Part shown: positions 43,579-56,330 of the stretch, piece by piece | How positions within the stretch are numbered: the stretch's first letter is position 1 | Layout of the letters: every line of letters starts with the position of its first letter | NCBI GenBank assembly: GCA_033675265.1 | Contig: JAUJYZ010000412.1 | Coordinates: forward strand, 868,001-932,000 | Direction of reading: 5' to 3' | DNA length: 64,000 nucleotides | Origin: Actinostola sp. cb2023 | Lineage: Eukaryota; Cnidaria; Anthozoa; Actiniaria; Actinostolidae | The notes under the pieces: generated by a model | Database searches by the model: none | The model's input: the letters and a program-made list of their open reading frames with translations, nothing else | What the model was told of the DNA's origin: nothing | Position numbers and translations under genes: made by a program

Positions 43579-44181
43579 ACACGCAGACTATACTTACAAG
43601 TACAAAACGCACACCAGCATTCAGCAATGAAATTCAAGAAAAAATGGCTCCGAAAAAATAGTCTGCACAGACTTGAGAGTTGAGTTGAAATTCGAATGAC
43701 AGAGACAGCTGGGCATTAAAATAATAAGAAGCTTTATGCACTTATCAGCGGCCATCCGGGGGGGTGACCCCGGGGAACCCCCGGGCATTTGCACAATAAC
43801 ATAAACAAATCCCCACTACCCAAAGGCAATATTTTTCAACAAAAAGGTACCATTATCCCTACCCCAGGGATACTTAATTAAATTTGGCATGCTATTTTTA
43901 ATATTAATAGCTGAAACTGCAACGATTCTTTATTTTAAAAACTATTAAAACAATAAATACCCTGTATTTCACTTGCAAAAATACAGTACAGCCAGGCAAA
44001 GTGTCAAAAGTGAAACCTATATAGAAAATATATTAATGAGCTAAAATGTCCAACCGCGGTTTACAGATGTTCAAGCTATTGCTTGTTAATCGAAAATTTC
44101 AAAGTCAGAGACAACTCTTGGGTTGTGTTTCATGTACCGGAAAACCACAATGACTGTAATATTTGTTTGGTTCGTTCTATT
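43579..44181. other. Spacer without a recognised gene
   Basis: At 43,755-43,880 it carries CCCCGGGGAACCCCCGGGCA and a CCCCACTACCC phrase, related (inverted) to CCCGGGGGTAGGTAGTGGGG at about 23,768. Otherwise nothing is seen. Confidence 0.4.
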
Positions 44182-44401
44182 CCCGACGTAGTCAATCGAT
44201 AAAAATCGATATCGATACAAATCGATAAAAATCAAGTGATGGTTATCGATTTTTAACGGAAATCGGTAAAAATCGATGAAGATAAAAAGTGTGATGATTT
44301 TTATCGATTTTTAACGGTTTGCTGTTTTCACGTAATAATGTGTTGAATATCATCTGATTGACCCTGGAGTACAATTACCGAGATGCATAAACCAAACTAC
44401 T

Positions 44402-44805
44402 ATTAGCCATTTCAAAAACGAGTGGAGGACTGGGAACGAGTTTTTAGAATTAATATAATTAAGAAATGAACCCCATCACAAGAAAGAGCATATCAGAATT
44501 AGTAAGTTTCAGGAGTTTGATAGGGTTTGGACAAGTCTGACTGAACTGCAGACATTCAAAAACTGCAAAAATTACAAAGAAATGTATGGTTACTGGGGAC
44601 ACTTGTCCCCTGTAACATACATTTCTTTGTAATTTTTGCGATGTTTGGAAAGCTGTTACTCGTTCAATATCTAACTAAACCTATTGAAACTTTGTAAACT
44701 GACTAATTCTGATATGCTCTTTCTTGTGATGGGGTTCATTTTTTAATTAGATTAATTTTAAAAACTCGTTCCCAGTCCTCCACTCGTTTTTGAAAATGGC
44801 TAATG
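44402..44805. mobile_element. Intact AACGAGTGGAGG fold-back element
   Basis: ATTAGCCATTTCAAAAACGA at the left is mirrored by TCGTTTTTGAAAATGGCTAA at the right, arms of about 190 bp. The centre is GGGGACACTTGTCCCC. It is the uninterrupted reference for the copy at 21,841-26,008. Confidence 0.8.
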
Positions 44806-45156
44806 ACAACTGCAACTTCTTTTATTCTAAAATCAATATATATATTTTTATTGTTATTATCTTTTTATTTTATTAACGATACTACCGACGTAACAAGATG
44901 TAGATGTAGATATGGGTGTTCAATGTAGCAAGTCAGCTCAGATCGAGTCCTCACTAATAAACAAAACGAATTTGGTGTGTTTCGATCTGCATCTCCACAC
45001 AAGTTCATTTATTGTTTGAATGCGTTAAAATACAATTTGTATTCCGGCCTTAGATTAGCCAATCAATCTCCATATTCAAATTAAAGTACATTAATTATAT
45101 GTGGCAGATCGACACACAGCCTAAAAATTCGAGAAAAAAAGATATTCAACTAAGTA

Positions 45157-45372
45157 ATGGGACATGCAAAAAAATACAATGCAACATATCTTCCAACTGA
45201 ATACAGGCAAGCTGGAAAAAGAAAGACGAAAAACATACAAGCAGTGCTTTATAGATCCACAGAAGAAAAACAAGTAAAAGTTCTGCCATACATAACTCCA
45301 AAAGACCGCAGCAGAAAACAAATAAAGCAATACGATCAAACATTTCAAACGGCAATGAAGACTGATGATTAG
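45157..45372 (+). CDS. Unrecognised 71-codon basic ORF
   Basis: ATG at 45,157, stop at 45,370. Highly charged (K, R, Q rich) with KRKTKNIQAV and TPKDRSRKQIKQY; no known motif. It lies between the fold-back element and the Helentron-type piece inside the 44.2-47.8-kb element. It could be an exon, because CACACAG lies about 40 bp upstream, or chance. Confidence 0.25.
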   Translation: MGHAKKYNATYLPTEYRQAGKRKTKNIQAVLYRSTEEKQVKVLPYITPKDRSRKQIKQYDQTFQTAMKTDD

Positions 45373-45712
45373 ATATAATATTAGTAACATTAACAATTTC
45401 CTCTTTTTTACAAATTCTAAATCAACAAAGATCATGCAATTCTTAGTCCTCGTAACAAAAGATTGTGCACGCGGTCAGGACTCGTTCAACATCCGGACTA
45501 TCTACAAACTGAGAATAAAAAAGCCTTCCTAACCAGTACTAGTCTCCTCTAGTAACTATGATATAACTATTGTGAATCGATATTATTTCATTACTTATTT
45601 TTTATTATATAAGTAAACGTTCGCTAGAAAAGTCTCCTGGTCTTGTCATTATATAATATAATTTTGAAATGAATACGGCAAAATCGATAAATGACGTCAA
45701 TCGATAAAAAAT

Positions 45713-47598
45713 AGGCAGTCTAGGACTGCAGACACTGCATGTAGCTACTGCTGTGAAACCAGTAATAAAATGAATAGACAATGAGTTAAGAAATGATCAA
45801 GAGAAAAAATAGATAAAGGAGAGAAATGAAGGAAAGAAATTATGGTGAAAAGAAAATGTTGTGATGTTGGTGTAACAAAAATGAAAAAAAATATATTATA
45901 ATAATGGTTTAATGATAGCATTTCCACTGAAGTGGCTCTTCGTCTATCCAAAAGAACAAAGTAAAGCTATAAATATATATATAATGTACCATAATAACAA
46001 AAATAAAAACAAACGTTTGTTCACAAGTTTTACACAAGTAATTCAGTAAACGATATGAACGGAAATCGACAACAAACAACAGTCTGGCACAGCTCCCTTG
46101 GTCTACACGAAGAGAATAACTACGAAAATAACTGTTATTTAATCAACAAGAACATTTGGTAATCGTAACAATCATTTATTTGAGAGAACAGATATAATAG
46201 AACTGTAACTAATTGTAATAGCAATGTCTGTTTTAAGACTGTGCTAAACAAGTACGTAATATTCTCCCGACGTGGGCAATCGATAAAATCGATAATCGAT
46301 AATAATCGATAAAGATTAGCTAAAATTATCGGTAATCGATAAAAATCGATACAAGGATTTGTTGTGAGTAATCGATAATTATCGATTTTCCATTTGACAA
46401 TATCGATTTTATCGATAATTTTATCGATTTTATCGATAACATATTTACTTGATATATTGAACGAAAATATTTGTGAACTAAACGGACTACAGGTCAGCAA
46501 CGAAATAATGACATCTGTAACCAGTTTTAATAGTTGAATCTTTTTAGTCCCATCTGTTGAAGACTGTTGAATATTTAGATAAGTATAGTATCGTAGTAAG
46601 AGAAGAGAGAAGATGGCGTCAAGAAGCCCACACAAGCTGCCGCAACATTGTAATTGAAAAAAGTTGTTAAACAAATGTGTGCTGTTGTAAATTGCTGTTC
46701 AGTTACAATAATAATTATTGCTCAAAGAAAATTTGTGCAACTTGCGTATCAGAAATGGAATTTGATTAGAAAGTTTTGCGGAACAAAACCGAAACATTCA
46801 ATCACGTAACGCGTCCCGGGAACGCGTCGCGGTAAGTTTGTGTTTAAAATTAGTTTGGCTCTGTCTTGGGTTTTTCGATTAATGAAACTCACATCTTTCA
46901 GCTGGTTCACAAAATCGATAAAATCGATAAAGTTAATTCCGAGAAAAGTTGTGAGTATCGATTTTTATCGATTGATCGATACAATCGATAACGTTTAACT
47001 TAATTTTATCGATTAATATCGATTTATCGATCGGTTTTCCGATATCGATTTTTATCGATTGCCCACGCCGGGTATTCTAGAAGACCATCGTGGCCGTCAA
47101 CTGAACATCTTGGTTCGGCGAACGTTTGCCTGGTGGAAATTATATAAAGACTGTCAAAAAACCTGAACAGTTATTTACGGGAAAACACTGGACACATTGC
47201 TTGAAAGCTGTGCTTGATTACTGATGCAGAAAAACACAAATTCATTGTCAATAGTCTTTACCTCACTCGTAAACATCACACATCGAGCACGAGATAACGT
47301 ACGTAGCTTGTACGTTGCAATCGATAAGAAGTCGATTATTGACGAGAGTTGACAAAATTGACAAAATGTAGTCGAACAAAACGCCAGTCAAGACGAGAAT
47401 AGAACAAAAATACATCTGGTATCATCAGGAAAAGGTTTTCTAGTCTTCACTCGTCTTCGCTCTCGTTCGAGTAATTCGACTCACTACAATCGGATTTTCC
47501 GATCGAATCCGAGTCAACCCGAAAATCTTACTTACGGACATACTTACTTACACACTCGATGGCATAGTAGCTACGCCTTCCCAGAAGGCAGTAGCTAC
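45713..47598 (-). mobile_element. Non-autonomous relative of the 2.1-kb Helentron-like element
   Basis: On the minus strand it starts with the hairpin GTAGCTACTGCCTTC...GAAGGCGTAGCTAC (47,567-47,598), continues CATCGAGTGTGTAAGTAAG, and ends near 45,713 with AGTAGCTACATGCAGT...GACTGCCTATTTTTT. These ends match 2,070-2,140 and 5,638-5,677. A simple ATCGAT element (46,266-47,072) sits inside. No RPA-like or nuclease genes remain. Confidence 0.55.
46266..47072. mobile_element. 807-bp element with ATCGAT-rich ends
   Basis: Ends CCCGACGTGGGCAATCGAT and ATCGATTGCCCACGCCGGG, flanked by 6-bp TATTCT (46,260-46,265; 47,073-47,078). Arrays of ATCGATAA lie at both sides; the middle has no gene. Confidence 0.75.
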
Positions 47599-48191
47599 AA
47601 AAACGATAAAAATCGATATTAAAGAAAAAAAGTGTGATATCGATTTTTACCGATTGATCGATACAAATCGATATCAATCAATTCAACGATATCGATTTTT
47701 ACCGATTTATCGATTGGCAAATCGATATCGATTTTTATCGATTGACTACATCGGGTGTATATTGACCATATAAATCTTGACCGATTGTCAGTTCGTCAGT
47801 CTCTCCGAAAGACTCATGAATTGCTTTCAACTACATTGTAACTTTTGCCGTTCTGGATCGGATCAGCTATCCAGCCGCCATGCTAGGTTTGTAATCCTTC
47901 AGTTTAACTTCAAGTTCGTATAACTGATACAATTAAGGCTTTCAAGGCTTCCATGTGTCTCTGTTTCAGTTCGCGAATATCGGCATGTTGACAGTTTTAT
48001 CCGAGCGAAGCTCATGGCATTCCTGGTCTCAGTTCGTGTGGCGACGGTCCAAAATAGCCATCTAAGATCTTCTTCGACTTCGTAACGGACACGATCGAAG
48101 GGGTGGCATCTCAAATTTGTAGATCTTCTCTTCTATAACACTCAACTTAACACTCCGACGAGTAAAAAGTGCAAGATTTCGCTCGTGAAAC

Positions 48192-48440
48192 CACAGGCAG
48201 CCCAACCATTGTTTTTGAGGCTACTAATAATAAATAAAAATATATTTGTATGCGCGCGTCTTTTTTTGATGGGTTTCCTGTGGTAGAGCGCGCGTGCACA
48301 ATACGTATTATATTGGGCTTCATGTGTTGAGTAAGGTATAATGTTGGGATCCCTGTGTACGTCCTGCGGGATGCGCCCGCAGCCACACCGCGGTCAAATG
48401 TCTGCGCATGCGCACTTCCATCAAAGTGGCGGGCGCGTCT
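48192..48440. repeat. Left terminal motif cluster of the 8.3-kb element
   Basis: Motif copies (consensus TTGGGCTTCCTGTGGT) at about 48,192 (inverted), 48,271, 48,313 and 48,345, then a GC-rich stretch with CGCATGCGC and ACACCGCGG. The mirror image is at 56,333-56,498. Confidence 0.75.
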
Positions 48441-48716
48441 ACCAACTGAGTTTACGTGGGAAACTTCAAAAAAGACTATGTTTTCCGGCAAAGAAAACCC
48501 GCGGAGAACTTTCGTATAAACAAAACACCGAAAGTTAAGAAAATTGCTTCAAAGTTAAGGTCTAAAATTCTACAGGTCAAAGATCATTTTAATTTCTATG
48601 AACTGCGAGTTTACCTTTTTATTTATTTGTTTATCAAAAAAGTTATTGAAGTTGAAACTCAAAGTTTGGCGAGCAGGAAATGACGGGGTTGCTGTGGTGG
48701 TTGTTTAGATTCCTTT

Positions 48717-51700
48717 GTGTCTTCATTATTTATTGGGGAAAGCCCGCAACAGCAACCAAGTACTGCGTTAAAGGGGGGAAAACAAGACAAGAAAAGGAGA
48801 GATGCAGCCAGGATTCTACTCTCAGGAGAGCCGACAGATATCTTGCACGAGCTGGAAGAGTTCCCTCTGGATCCTGGCTGTGTCTTCGCCACAGAAACTC
48901 TATAACACGGAACGACCAACGCTGTTCGTGTCCATCGTCCTGGGGTCATAGCAGTGGTATTTCGGCCACTAGAATTCCGGTACGGCTGTACGTTACGTTT
49001 GACGCTGTTGGCAGTCAAATGCCAGGGTATATGCTAGGCACAAACTGGTGTAATTTGTGCAGAGTAGTGGCAGATAACAGGCTATGCGAACATGAAACGT
49101 ACTGCTCAGGAAACTCGCGACGTAAAGTAAGTTTTATATTTTCTTACTTTCGGCTTGTTTAAATTAATGATTTACAACTCGTGTCCATTTTATCAAATAT
49201 GCAGAGAGGTAGCACAAACGAGAACGAGAAGAACTCCCTTAGTCCAAGAACTACCGTTCAAAAAGTACAGTATCAGCTAATATATTGTGTGTATTGTTAT
49301 TTGATTTAAGCTTATACAAACATATAATTTTTTTTTTTTTTAATTAACTGATAGTAACTAATAGTAAACTCCAGAACTGTGAACTAGCATTATACTGATA
49401 CATGTATATGGAATAAAATAATTTACCTAATAATTATTGTATGTTAATTTGAATTGATGTAATTTCAGATTGTTAAATTTACCCGTTCTCCCATCTCACA
49501 AATTTGCGAGTGCATGGGTCAACCACATGACACAGATAACAGTGCTCCACCCCTCCGCACCATGCAGCAACTGTTCTGGACACTGTCCTACTGCCTACAT
49601 TGCCTTGCGGTAGCACATGGCATCACCCTGACAGTAGACCCCAGCATTGAGCCCCATGCCTGGCATGCCCTTTCCACCCCCTTTGGAAATGCCCACATTA
49701 ATGAGAATGGAGATGCTCTCCTGGTTGCAGATGAATGGGACAAAATAATCAAGCAGCTGTATCAGAGCAAAGGTATATATAATCCTTAGCTTCTTTATGC
49801 ACAGGAACACATTTATAAAATCCATGAATGGTTGTCATATTTACAATTAATTAATTAATTAATTATTAATAAATAAAAATATTATGCTACAATATTATAA
49901 GAGGCCATTTTATGTAAAAAGCAATAAGGGACCAGTCATTTTTTAAGTTAAATGTAGAGGTAGGAGATATAGGCAACACTGTACTATCTAAAAGACTGGG
50001 ACCCTTAAAAATGTCAGTTACTCAAGGAAGTCCAGTATAAGTTATATTCCCTCCAGCTTAAATAATGACCAGTTATTAAAGGGCATTAATTTTTCCAACA
50101 TAACAATAAATAAATTGTTGTTCCGTTTTTATTTGCATATTTAGATATGTCACTTGAAAGCCTGGTAGAAAAATTCCAGATAGCCCTCCACAACCATTAC
50201 ATTGAAGGAGGAACCCCTCTTTACAATGTTACTGAAATGAGGGACTTCACAGAGAAACATGCACCCGGTCTCTTCAAACTTATTCTATGTTCTATTGCCC
50301 GGGAGGGAAATAGCATAACCAAGAACAGGCAAAGTTTACAAGACCAGAGGGTTGTTGCACTTCTCCACATAATTGCTTATTTCAGGTATGAAATAATGCT
50401 TGGCTATGATATTGTGACCCAACCCAGAAACATTCAAGGGCAGAAATACACACACATCTCTTCTAAAATATTCAATATTTTAAATCACATATCATGCATG
50501 TACATTGCAGCTGACAAGCACCTCTTACAAACAGCTTGCTCTACTTTGAAGGGGATGGGGAGGTGAACGAATGTACCTACACTGTATTTCAGAACCCCCA
50601 TATCATGTTTTCTTTAATTCAACAGATCCCAAAAGACCTCTGCCTTTCAAAAAGATTTGGGACTTTATCTCAACCATCATGGGACGTCAAGATCTGCCCT
50701 AAACAGTGGGCCACTTCTGAGGTTTAGTGCAGCTCCAAGAACCATAGACAGGCACAACAAACAACTGTTGGAGAACTACCCAAATCAGATGAATCAAGTA
50801 ATTGAGGATGCTGAGAAGGTACAGTGTACATGTACAACCATTATAGTTTCACTTCTATTTTCAAAATTACAATATATAGTTGGTTGATGGCATTTTTGCA
50901 CATAGCTGCAGATAATGAGAGTATGGTACTAATATAATGATGACATTTGAGAATTGATAAACAAGTATTTTCTTAATTTCATTTAGGCTGGAAAGTGCAT
51001 GATATTACTATTGGACGATTTCCATGCTATTTATACCATACGCATGCCTGACAACTTAAAGTTATCAAGAGCCACACACATGGCCTCATCACTTCTTGAC
51101 ATTCATGATTCAATCACAGCTGTAAAAATTCCAAGCTCCAGAGACACAATGCATAGTCAAGCCATGTGTACCATTAAAGGTGAAGACAAAGTTTGTCGTG
51201 GTGGAATAGTGAAAGGATATGTACATGAATTCTTCAAAGCCAAATTAACAAACCTCTACCATCAGTCATATCTCAGCACATACCAGCTCACTGCAGAAAA
51301 CTAAATGCAGCTGAAATACAGCAACAGATTAAGGAATTCAGGTACTTGTTCTCAATAGTCTAGTCTAGACATCTAATAATTTATCTAAACGGTGCTAAAA
51401 CAAGATGCAGTTGGCATAAATAATTGGCGTTACTGTGTCCAATAAAGTTGTTATTATTATTATTACATGTATTATTATTATTATTATTGTTATTATTGCT
51501 ATCAATATAGTTATTAAAGGCCATTTTAGAGCTTTCCTCCAATCCATGCTACTAATAAAATGTCATACTTTATGTAACAATATTTGATTGCAATCCTGTT
51601 CTGTTTTACAGAGTCTATAGTGGACTAGCACACGAAGAGCTACAAACCCTGGAAAGCTGTAAGCTTATAGATGAATTTGAGGCCCCATTGAAAAGCATGG

Positions 51701-54070
51701 AAGATTACAAGCATGCCATCAATCATTCATTCAGCGAGGCTCCACATTTAAGAAATTATGTAAAAAACTTTGTTCTCCCTATGCCTGGTGACTGGCCTAC
51801 ATGGTTCTTCACTAAAAAAATAATTGCACAGATAAAAGAAAACAGTACATCAAAACATTTAGAATCCATAATTCCAGAGCAAGGGCCATTTCATGTCAGT
51901 TTAAATATAAATGAGGATGTTCTGCAAGATCACTTCAAACTATTTTCCATGCTATATAAATCAGCATTTGGGTCTAATCTTCCACTGAAGCCAAAGCCTT
52001 TCCGAGCAAATATGATACTGACTGCAACACTGTGTGGCTGGCTTTTAATAAGAGATAAAGTACTTGCTAAATTTGACTTGTGCAAAGACATTGAATACAT
52101 TTATCTCATCAACCTACTGGAGGAAGTTTTACCACTGGCCTTTTACCATTATGACTATGTTTTCCGTTCTGGGAATATGGAAGACTATACTAACATTATG
52201 TTTAGACTTGCCATTCTGTTTATTATTTTACAAAGGCATCACTACAACAGAGCAACTATTGCTATGCTAAGTGACCTTTTGCATCACAAAAATAACTTTC
52301 CTGCATACTACGCTTTTAAACAAAAATGGCTTAATGTAGTGTCCGAAAAGAAGGTGGAAATATGGCATTCTGTACTACGGTACCACATTTTAGCCCACTA
52401 CACTGGAACCCAGATACGCAACATAGCACTGGCCCTGGCTGCATCATCCACTGCAAAAGCATTCTTTAGTGCTTTTGTTCGCCCATATCTGCGAGGGAAC
52501 TCTCACAAAAATATGAAAAAAGTAGCTGGAAAAGTTGCCGAGGAACTGTTGGAGTTATTTAAGAAAGTTGCCAGCAATATTGGAAAATCTAAGGAGGCAA
52601 GTAAAGCAACAGCCATCTACAAAATGTGATCAGATCACAAAAAATCAACCACTGTGAAATTGAAATGAAAAGTGAAAACATTGAGAGAAGATGAAAAGAT
52701 CATTCTATTATCCTTTGATTGTAATTTGTAAAATCCTTTAACCCCTGGTCATTCTCTGATTATATCCTAACCAGTTTACTGATAAAATGAGATGTATATA
52801 CAAATGAACTCAAAAATAATTGACCCTGTTAAATCTCTGAGTACATCACACCAATTATATTCTTAATTGCAGATTGCACAAGATGGTAACACAAGAGTCA
52901 ATAGCAGCAAGCAACCAAAGTTCAATCTATACACCCTTGATGAAACTATTTCATCAAAGGCTCTTCCACTGTCTTTCATGCAATTCAAAAACAGACAACC
53001 CCAAATACCTAATCCTGTAAAGAAGTGTGATCATAGTACCTGCCAAATTACAAGTGAAGAAGTGGTTAGACTAGTGTGTGGTCACACATATCATACAGTC
53101 TGCTTGAACTCAGGACCATGTCCCCATTGTACTGATCCTCTCCTACAAAAAATTAATGAACTGGCTGATGCTTTTAATACAAGTCTCCTCACACCCACTT
53201 GTTCTTCTAGTAGACCCTCAAATAGCAGTACTGATAATCCTGATGATGACGTGCAAGAAGATATCACCATTAATGAACGACAGCCTGATTACTACGACAG
53301 TAATGAATGGCAGTTGCACGTAGATAGCCAGCTATCCAGTTTTACTGTCCCACAGCCCTCCAACAGTTCCACTTCACAACCACTGTCCCAGTCCACTGTC
53401 CCTCAAGTCCACCACCATTCTGGTCCTGTATCACAATCCTCTACAGCAGTTACCATTACTACACTACGCAATGCAGCTGGGAATTTCTTTCTTTTTCCAT
53501 TCACAATGTCCCAGTCTACATTAAATGGAAGAATGGGTTCCAATGCATGCACATTTATTGCCATATATTTAGCTAAATTATATCATGGCCAATCTTCCCA
53601 GCTTGGACAGCCAGTCCAAATGTCTCCTTTATGGGTTGCCCTAATGCTGTCGTCAATCTTGAATGGTAATAAAGTGCATGATGACTTGACACAAGGCCAA
53701 CCAGTAAATTTCTCTGTTGAAGATGCTGTTGCAAATTTGCAACAAAGAATTGGACCAATTCATTGAGGATTCATTAGACTTGACATTCATTAATGAAAAT
53801 CCAAATGTCCCACAGTCATCTGTTGCCTTTTTCCTTCAACGGCTTTCGAGAGAAGCAAAACTTTCAGCTGTAGTGATCATCAATGGTATGTCAATAACCT
53901 TAGTTGGCCATGGTGCTGAGATTGTCCTACTTGACAGCCACCTCCACAGACCAAATGGAGCATTGATTGCATCATCTAAATGGGACAAAACAGAGCAATT
54001 TTTAGGAGAAGTGAAAGCCAGCATTAGTCCACATATTAACATGTGCACACTTACATATGTCAGGTTTTAA
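48717..54070 (+). CDS. Multi-exon gene: transposase-like middle, RING-H2, cysteine-peptidase-like C-terminus
   Basis: Exons read in order: up to 49,126; 49,469-49,772; 50,145-50,385; 50,626-50,818; 50,987-51,341; 51,612-about 52,626; 52,873 (or 52,896)-54,070, with GT-AG borders. The 5' part is unsure: a coding-like frame from ATG 48,717 (ILLSGEPTDILHELEEFPLD) gives way to another frame (MPGYMLGTNWCNLCRVVADN) by 49,010. The middle has ILLLDDFHAIYTIR, LPMPGDWPTWFF and IIPEQGPFHVSLNINEDV, whose acidic residues could be a DDE-type core (inference). A RING-H2 pattern follows (CDHSTC, CGHTYHTVC, CPHC; 53,020-53,140). The C-terminus has SNACTFIAIYLAKLY and LLDSHLHRPNGA, a plausible Cys-His peptidase pair. 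Frame breaks near 51,284 and 53,740 are either assembly errors or decay. Related uncharacterised proteins occur in cnidarians. Confidence 0.6.
51455..51500 (+). repeat. ATT/TTA triplet microsatellite in intron
   Basis: About a dozen TTA units, interrupted by ACATG and TTG, in the intron between 51,342 and 51,611. Confidence 0.8.
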
Positions 54071-54589
54071 GTCATGAGTAATTGAGTGAAGTGGTTATGA
54101 AACCACATAAAAAGACATTAAGAATTCGAAGCAAACATACAGAATCAGAATTAAGCTTACAGTGTGGCAGATTTTTTTAGTACAAAATGTATTTATTTTC
54201 GGTTAAATTCAAACAACTATCAAAACAGTGTAAATTAAAAAAATACAAACGACTGTAGTCTGTACTGGTTAAGCTTAACTTCAGCTTAACTTATAATTAA
54301 CTTATACATTTTGTAACTTTAAACATGTAGTAAGATGGTGTATTAAACTTAAAGAATACCGTAGTTCATAATTTAAGTTCATTCATCATGCAACTGGCTT
54401 CTATTTAGCTTATTATGTGTATTAAAATCAATGTTTAAGTTTCGATGTGCTATGTCAAAGAAGAGTACAGTATTTGCCTTACCTTGTGAACTGCAATTTT
54501 CACTTTATACCTACAAAAATAGCGATAAAACAAACAAACAACGCTATCCTTTGCGTTCCCCACGTGCATCAAATCTGCCATTTTGAACT
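54071..54589 (+). other. 3' flank of the RING/peptidase gene
   Basis: AT-rich, no ORF of note. Presumably 3' UTR and spacer; no clear AATAAA within the first 200 bp after the stop. Confidence 0.4.
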
Positions 54590-54639
54590 TTTACCTCGCG
54601 CATGCGCAGACGTTTGACCGCGGTGTGGCCCGCAGCAAT

Positions 54640-56330
54640 GTGTATATTTACACAAGGTGTGAAACTGATGGCGTATCATGGCCTGATGTGCGCCAGTGTC
54701 GCCAGTGGTGCACTTTTCCGTGAGCCGAAGAGCCGAAGTCGTCGCACGCTACAGGCCCGTGGGGGGTACCCAGAGTGAAGTAGCTGAAGTTTTGAAAAAT
54801 GGCGGAGAAGTTGATGAAACAAAACATGATTTTTTCGGTGTAAACGTTTGGATTATATTCCTTATTCATGGTAAGTTGAGGAGTCCACAGTCATGTTAAC
54901 TATGAGTAACTTTAGAAGAAACTGGACGGTTTTAAAGTAGTCCTTTTTCATTTTGAATGGTGGAGAATTGCATGTTGGGCTCGACACAAGAAAGTTTTGT
55001 TGAAAAACAACTTGACTAAAAGTATTTTTGTCAAGGTTTTTACGTAGTATTTGCTCTAACTGTTCTCTAATAAAAGCACTTGCCTATACTAGGGCAGAAG
55101 GGCTGCTTAATAATCCTTAGCAAATCAGTTTTCATAAGTTATGACTGAGCTATTTGACTTGTGTAGTTCAGTTTTGTCAGTGATCGAAAATCACACTTCA
55201 ACAAGGAACCTCTCAACTGACTGATGGTACTAACTTCATCTCTATCTAAACATTTTGATTATCTCATCAGAAAGTGTTTAACGTAATTTTGTACTTTCTT
55301 ACAGTTGTTCTTACTGAAAACACAAGGCCACACAAGGGAACGTCAACACAGCATAAACTGCATAAACCATCTGAAGCAAAAATATAGACGAATTCAATTC
55401 ACTGGCATCGAAGGAGACATGAATGGCGATGGACTCGTGAAGCTGCCGTGAACTAAAATATTAACAGTTCTTCATTATTGTCGTTGACATAGTACAACTC
55501 ATTTTAATAGCAAATACTAGCTAACAACTGATAGAAACACAGAGTAATTAAATAAGGTTTTCCTAAGAACGTAAGTATCGCTTCCAAGTGCTTACAAATT
55601 GTACGAACTCCGATGTTTGTTATTCATTCAACTTATGATTGTGATGACATGCATAATATTTATTTCGTTTCGTATTATTCACAGTATTACTGATCAATAT
55701 AGTGAATAAACTACACAGAAAGAACGGCGAAACAGTGTGTAAAATGCGTAGTAAACTTAGTTTAACTTATTGTTAAAATAAATACGTTTGTTTGTCATTT
55801 TGTTTACAAGTACTGATAGCAAAAATGTCTTGTGTAGTACTAAATATTGAGACTATTCAGCATTTATAAAACATGCGTCAATTTTGAAGCATTTTTATCG
55901 ACAAAAATCAAAAATCAAAACAAATACTTTATAAAAGTCAAAACAGAAAACAAATAAAGTATATTGTAGATGTTTTGACTTATGTTTAGTGAAAATATAA
56001 ATATTAAAACTTGCTGAAAAGCGCACAGTTCAGATTTGATGAGCGCTGGCCGATGTCCTCTCGAAGGTAAAATCCGACTGCCTCACGGAAAAGTGCACCA
56101 CTGAACTGCGGCACAAATCGGTCCATGAGGCGCAAATTGTCAAAATTAAAGTTTCTCAGCGTACGCTGAAGTTACACGACTGAAACTTATGAAGCATTTA
56201 GAGAATATGGTCAAGTTTAGTTATCCGAAGAAAAATTGAAATTTCACGTCATATTGACAAAGATTAGGGGCAAAAACGTAATTGTCACGTGACCGAGTTT
56301 CATACCTTGTCTCAATATACACATGTACTG
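54640..56330. other. Insertion in the right arm of the 8.3-kb element
   Basis: CAGTGGTGCACTTTTCCGTG at about 54,704 is inverted at about 56,092-56,112, so the stretch between may be a separate element with short inverted ends. The interior is AT-rich with no recognised gene; an ORF at 54,696-54,899 ends in an exon-like GTAAGT but is unrecognised. Confidence 0.45.

Larger units (their letters stand above)
44182..47755. mobile_element. 3.6-kb element with ATCGAT-rich ends, contains nested elements
   Basis: Ends CCCGACGTAGTCAATCGAT and ATCGATTGACTACATCGGG with arrays of AAAAATCGAT at 44,193-44,330 and 47,605-47,745, both containing AAAAAGTGTGAT. No exact flanking repeat is found. Inside are a fold-back element, a Helentron-type end pair and another ATCGAT element. 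Confidence 0.65.

Noticed and set aside
48659..49018. 119-codon minus-strand ORF
   Set aside because: Overlaps the 5' exon of the RING/peptidase gene; composition looks like a shadow.
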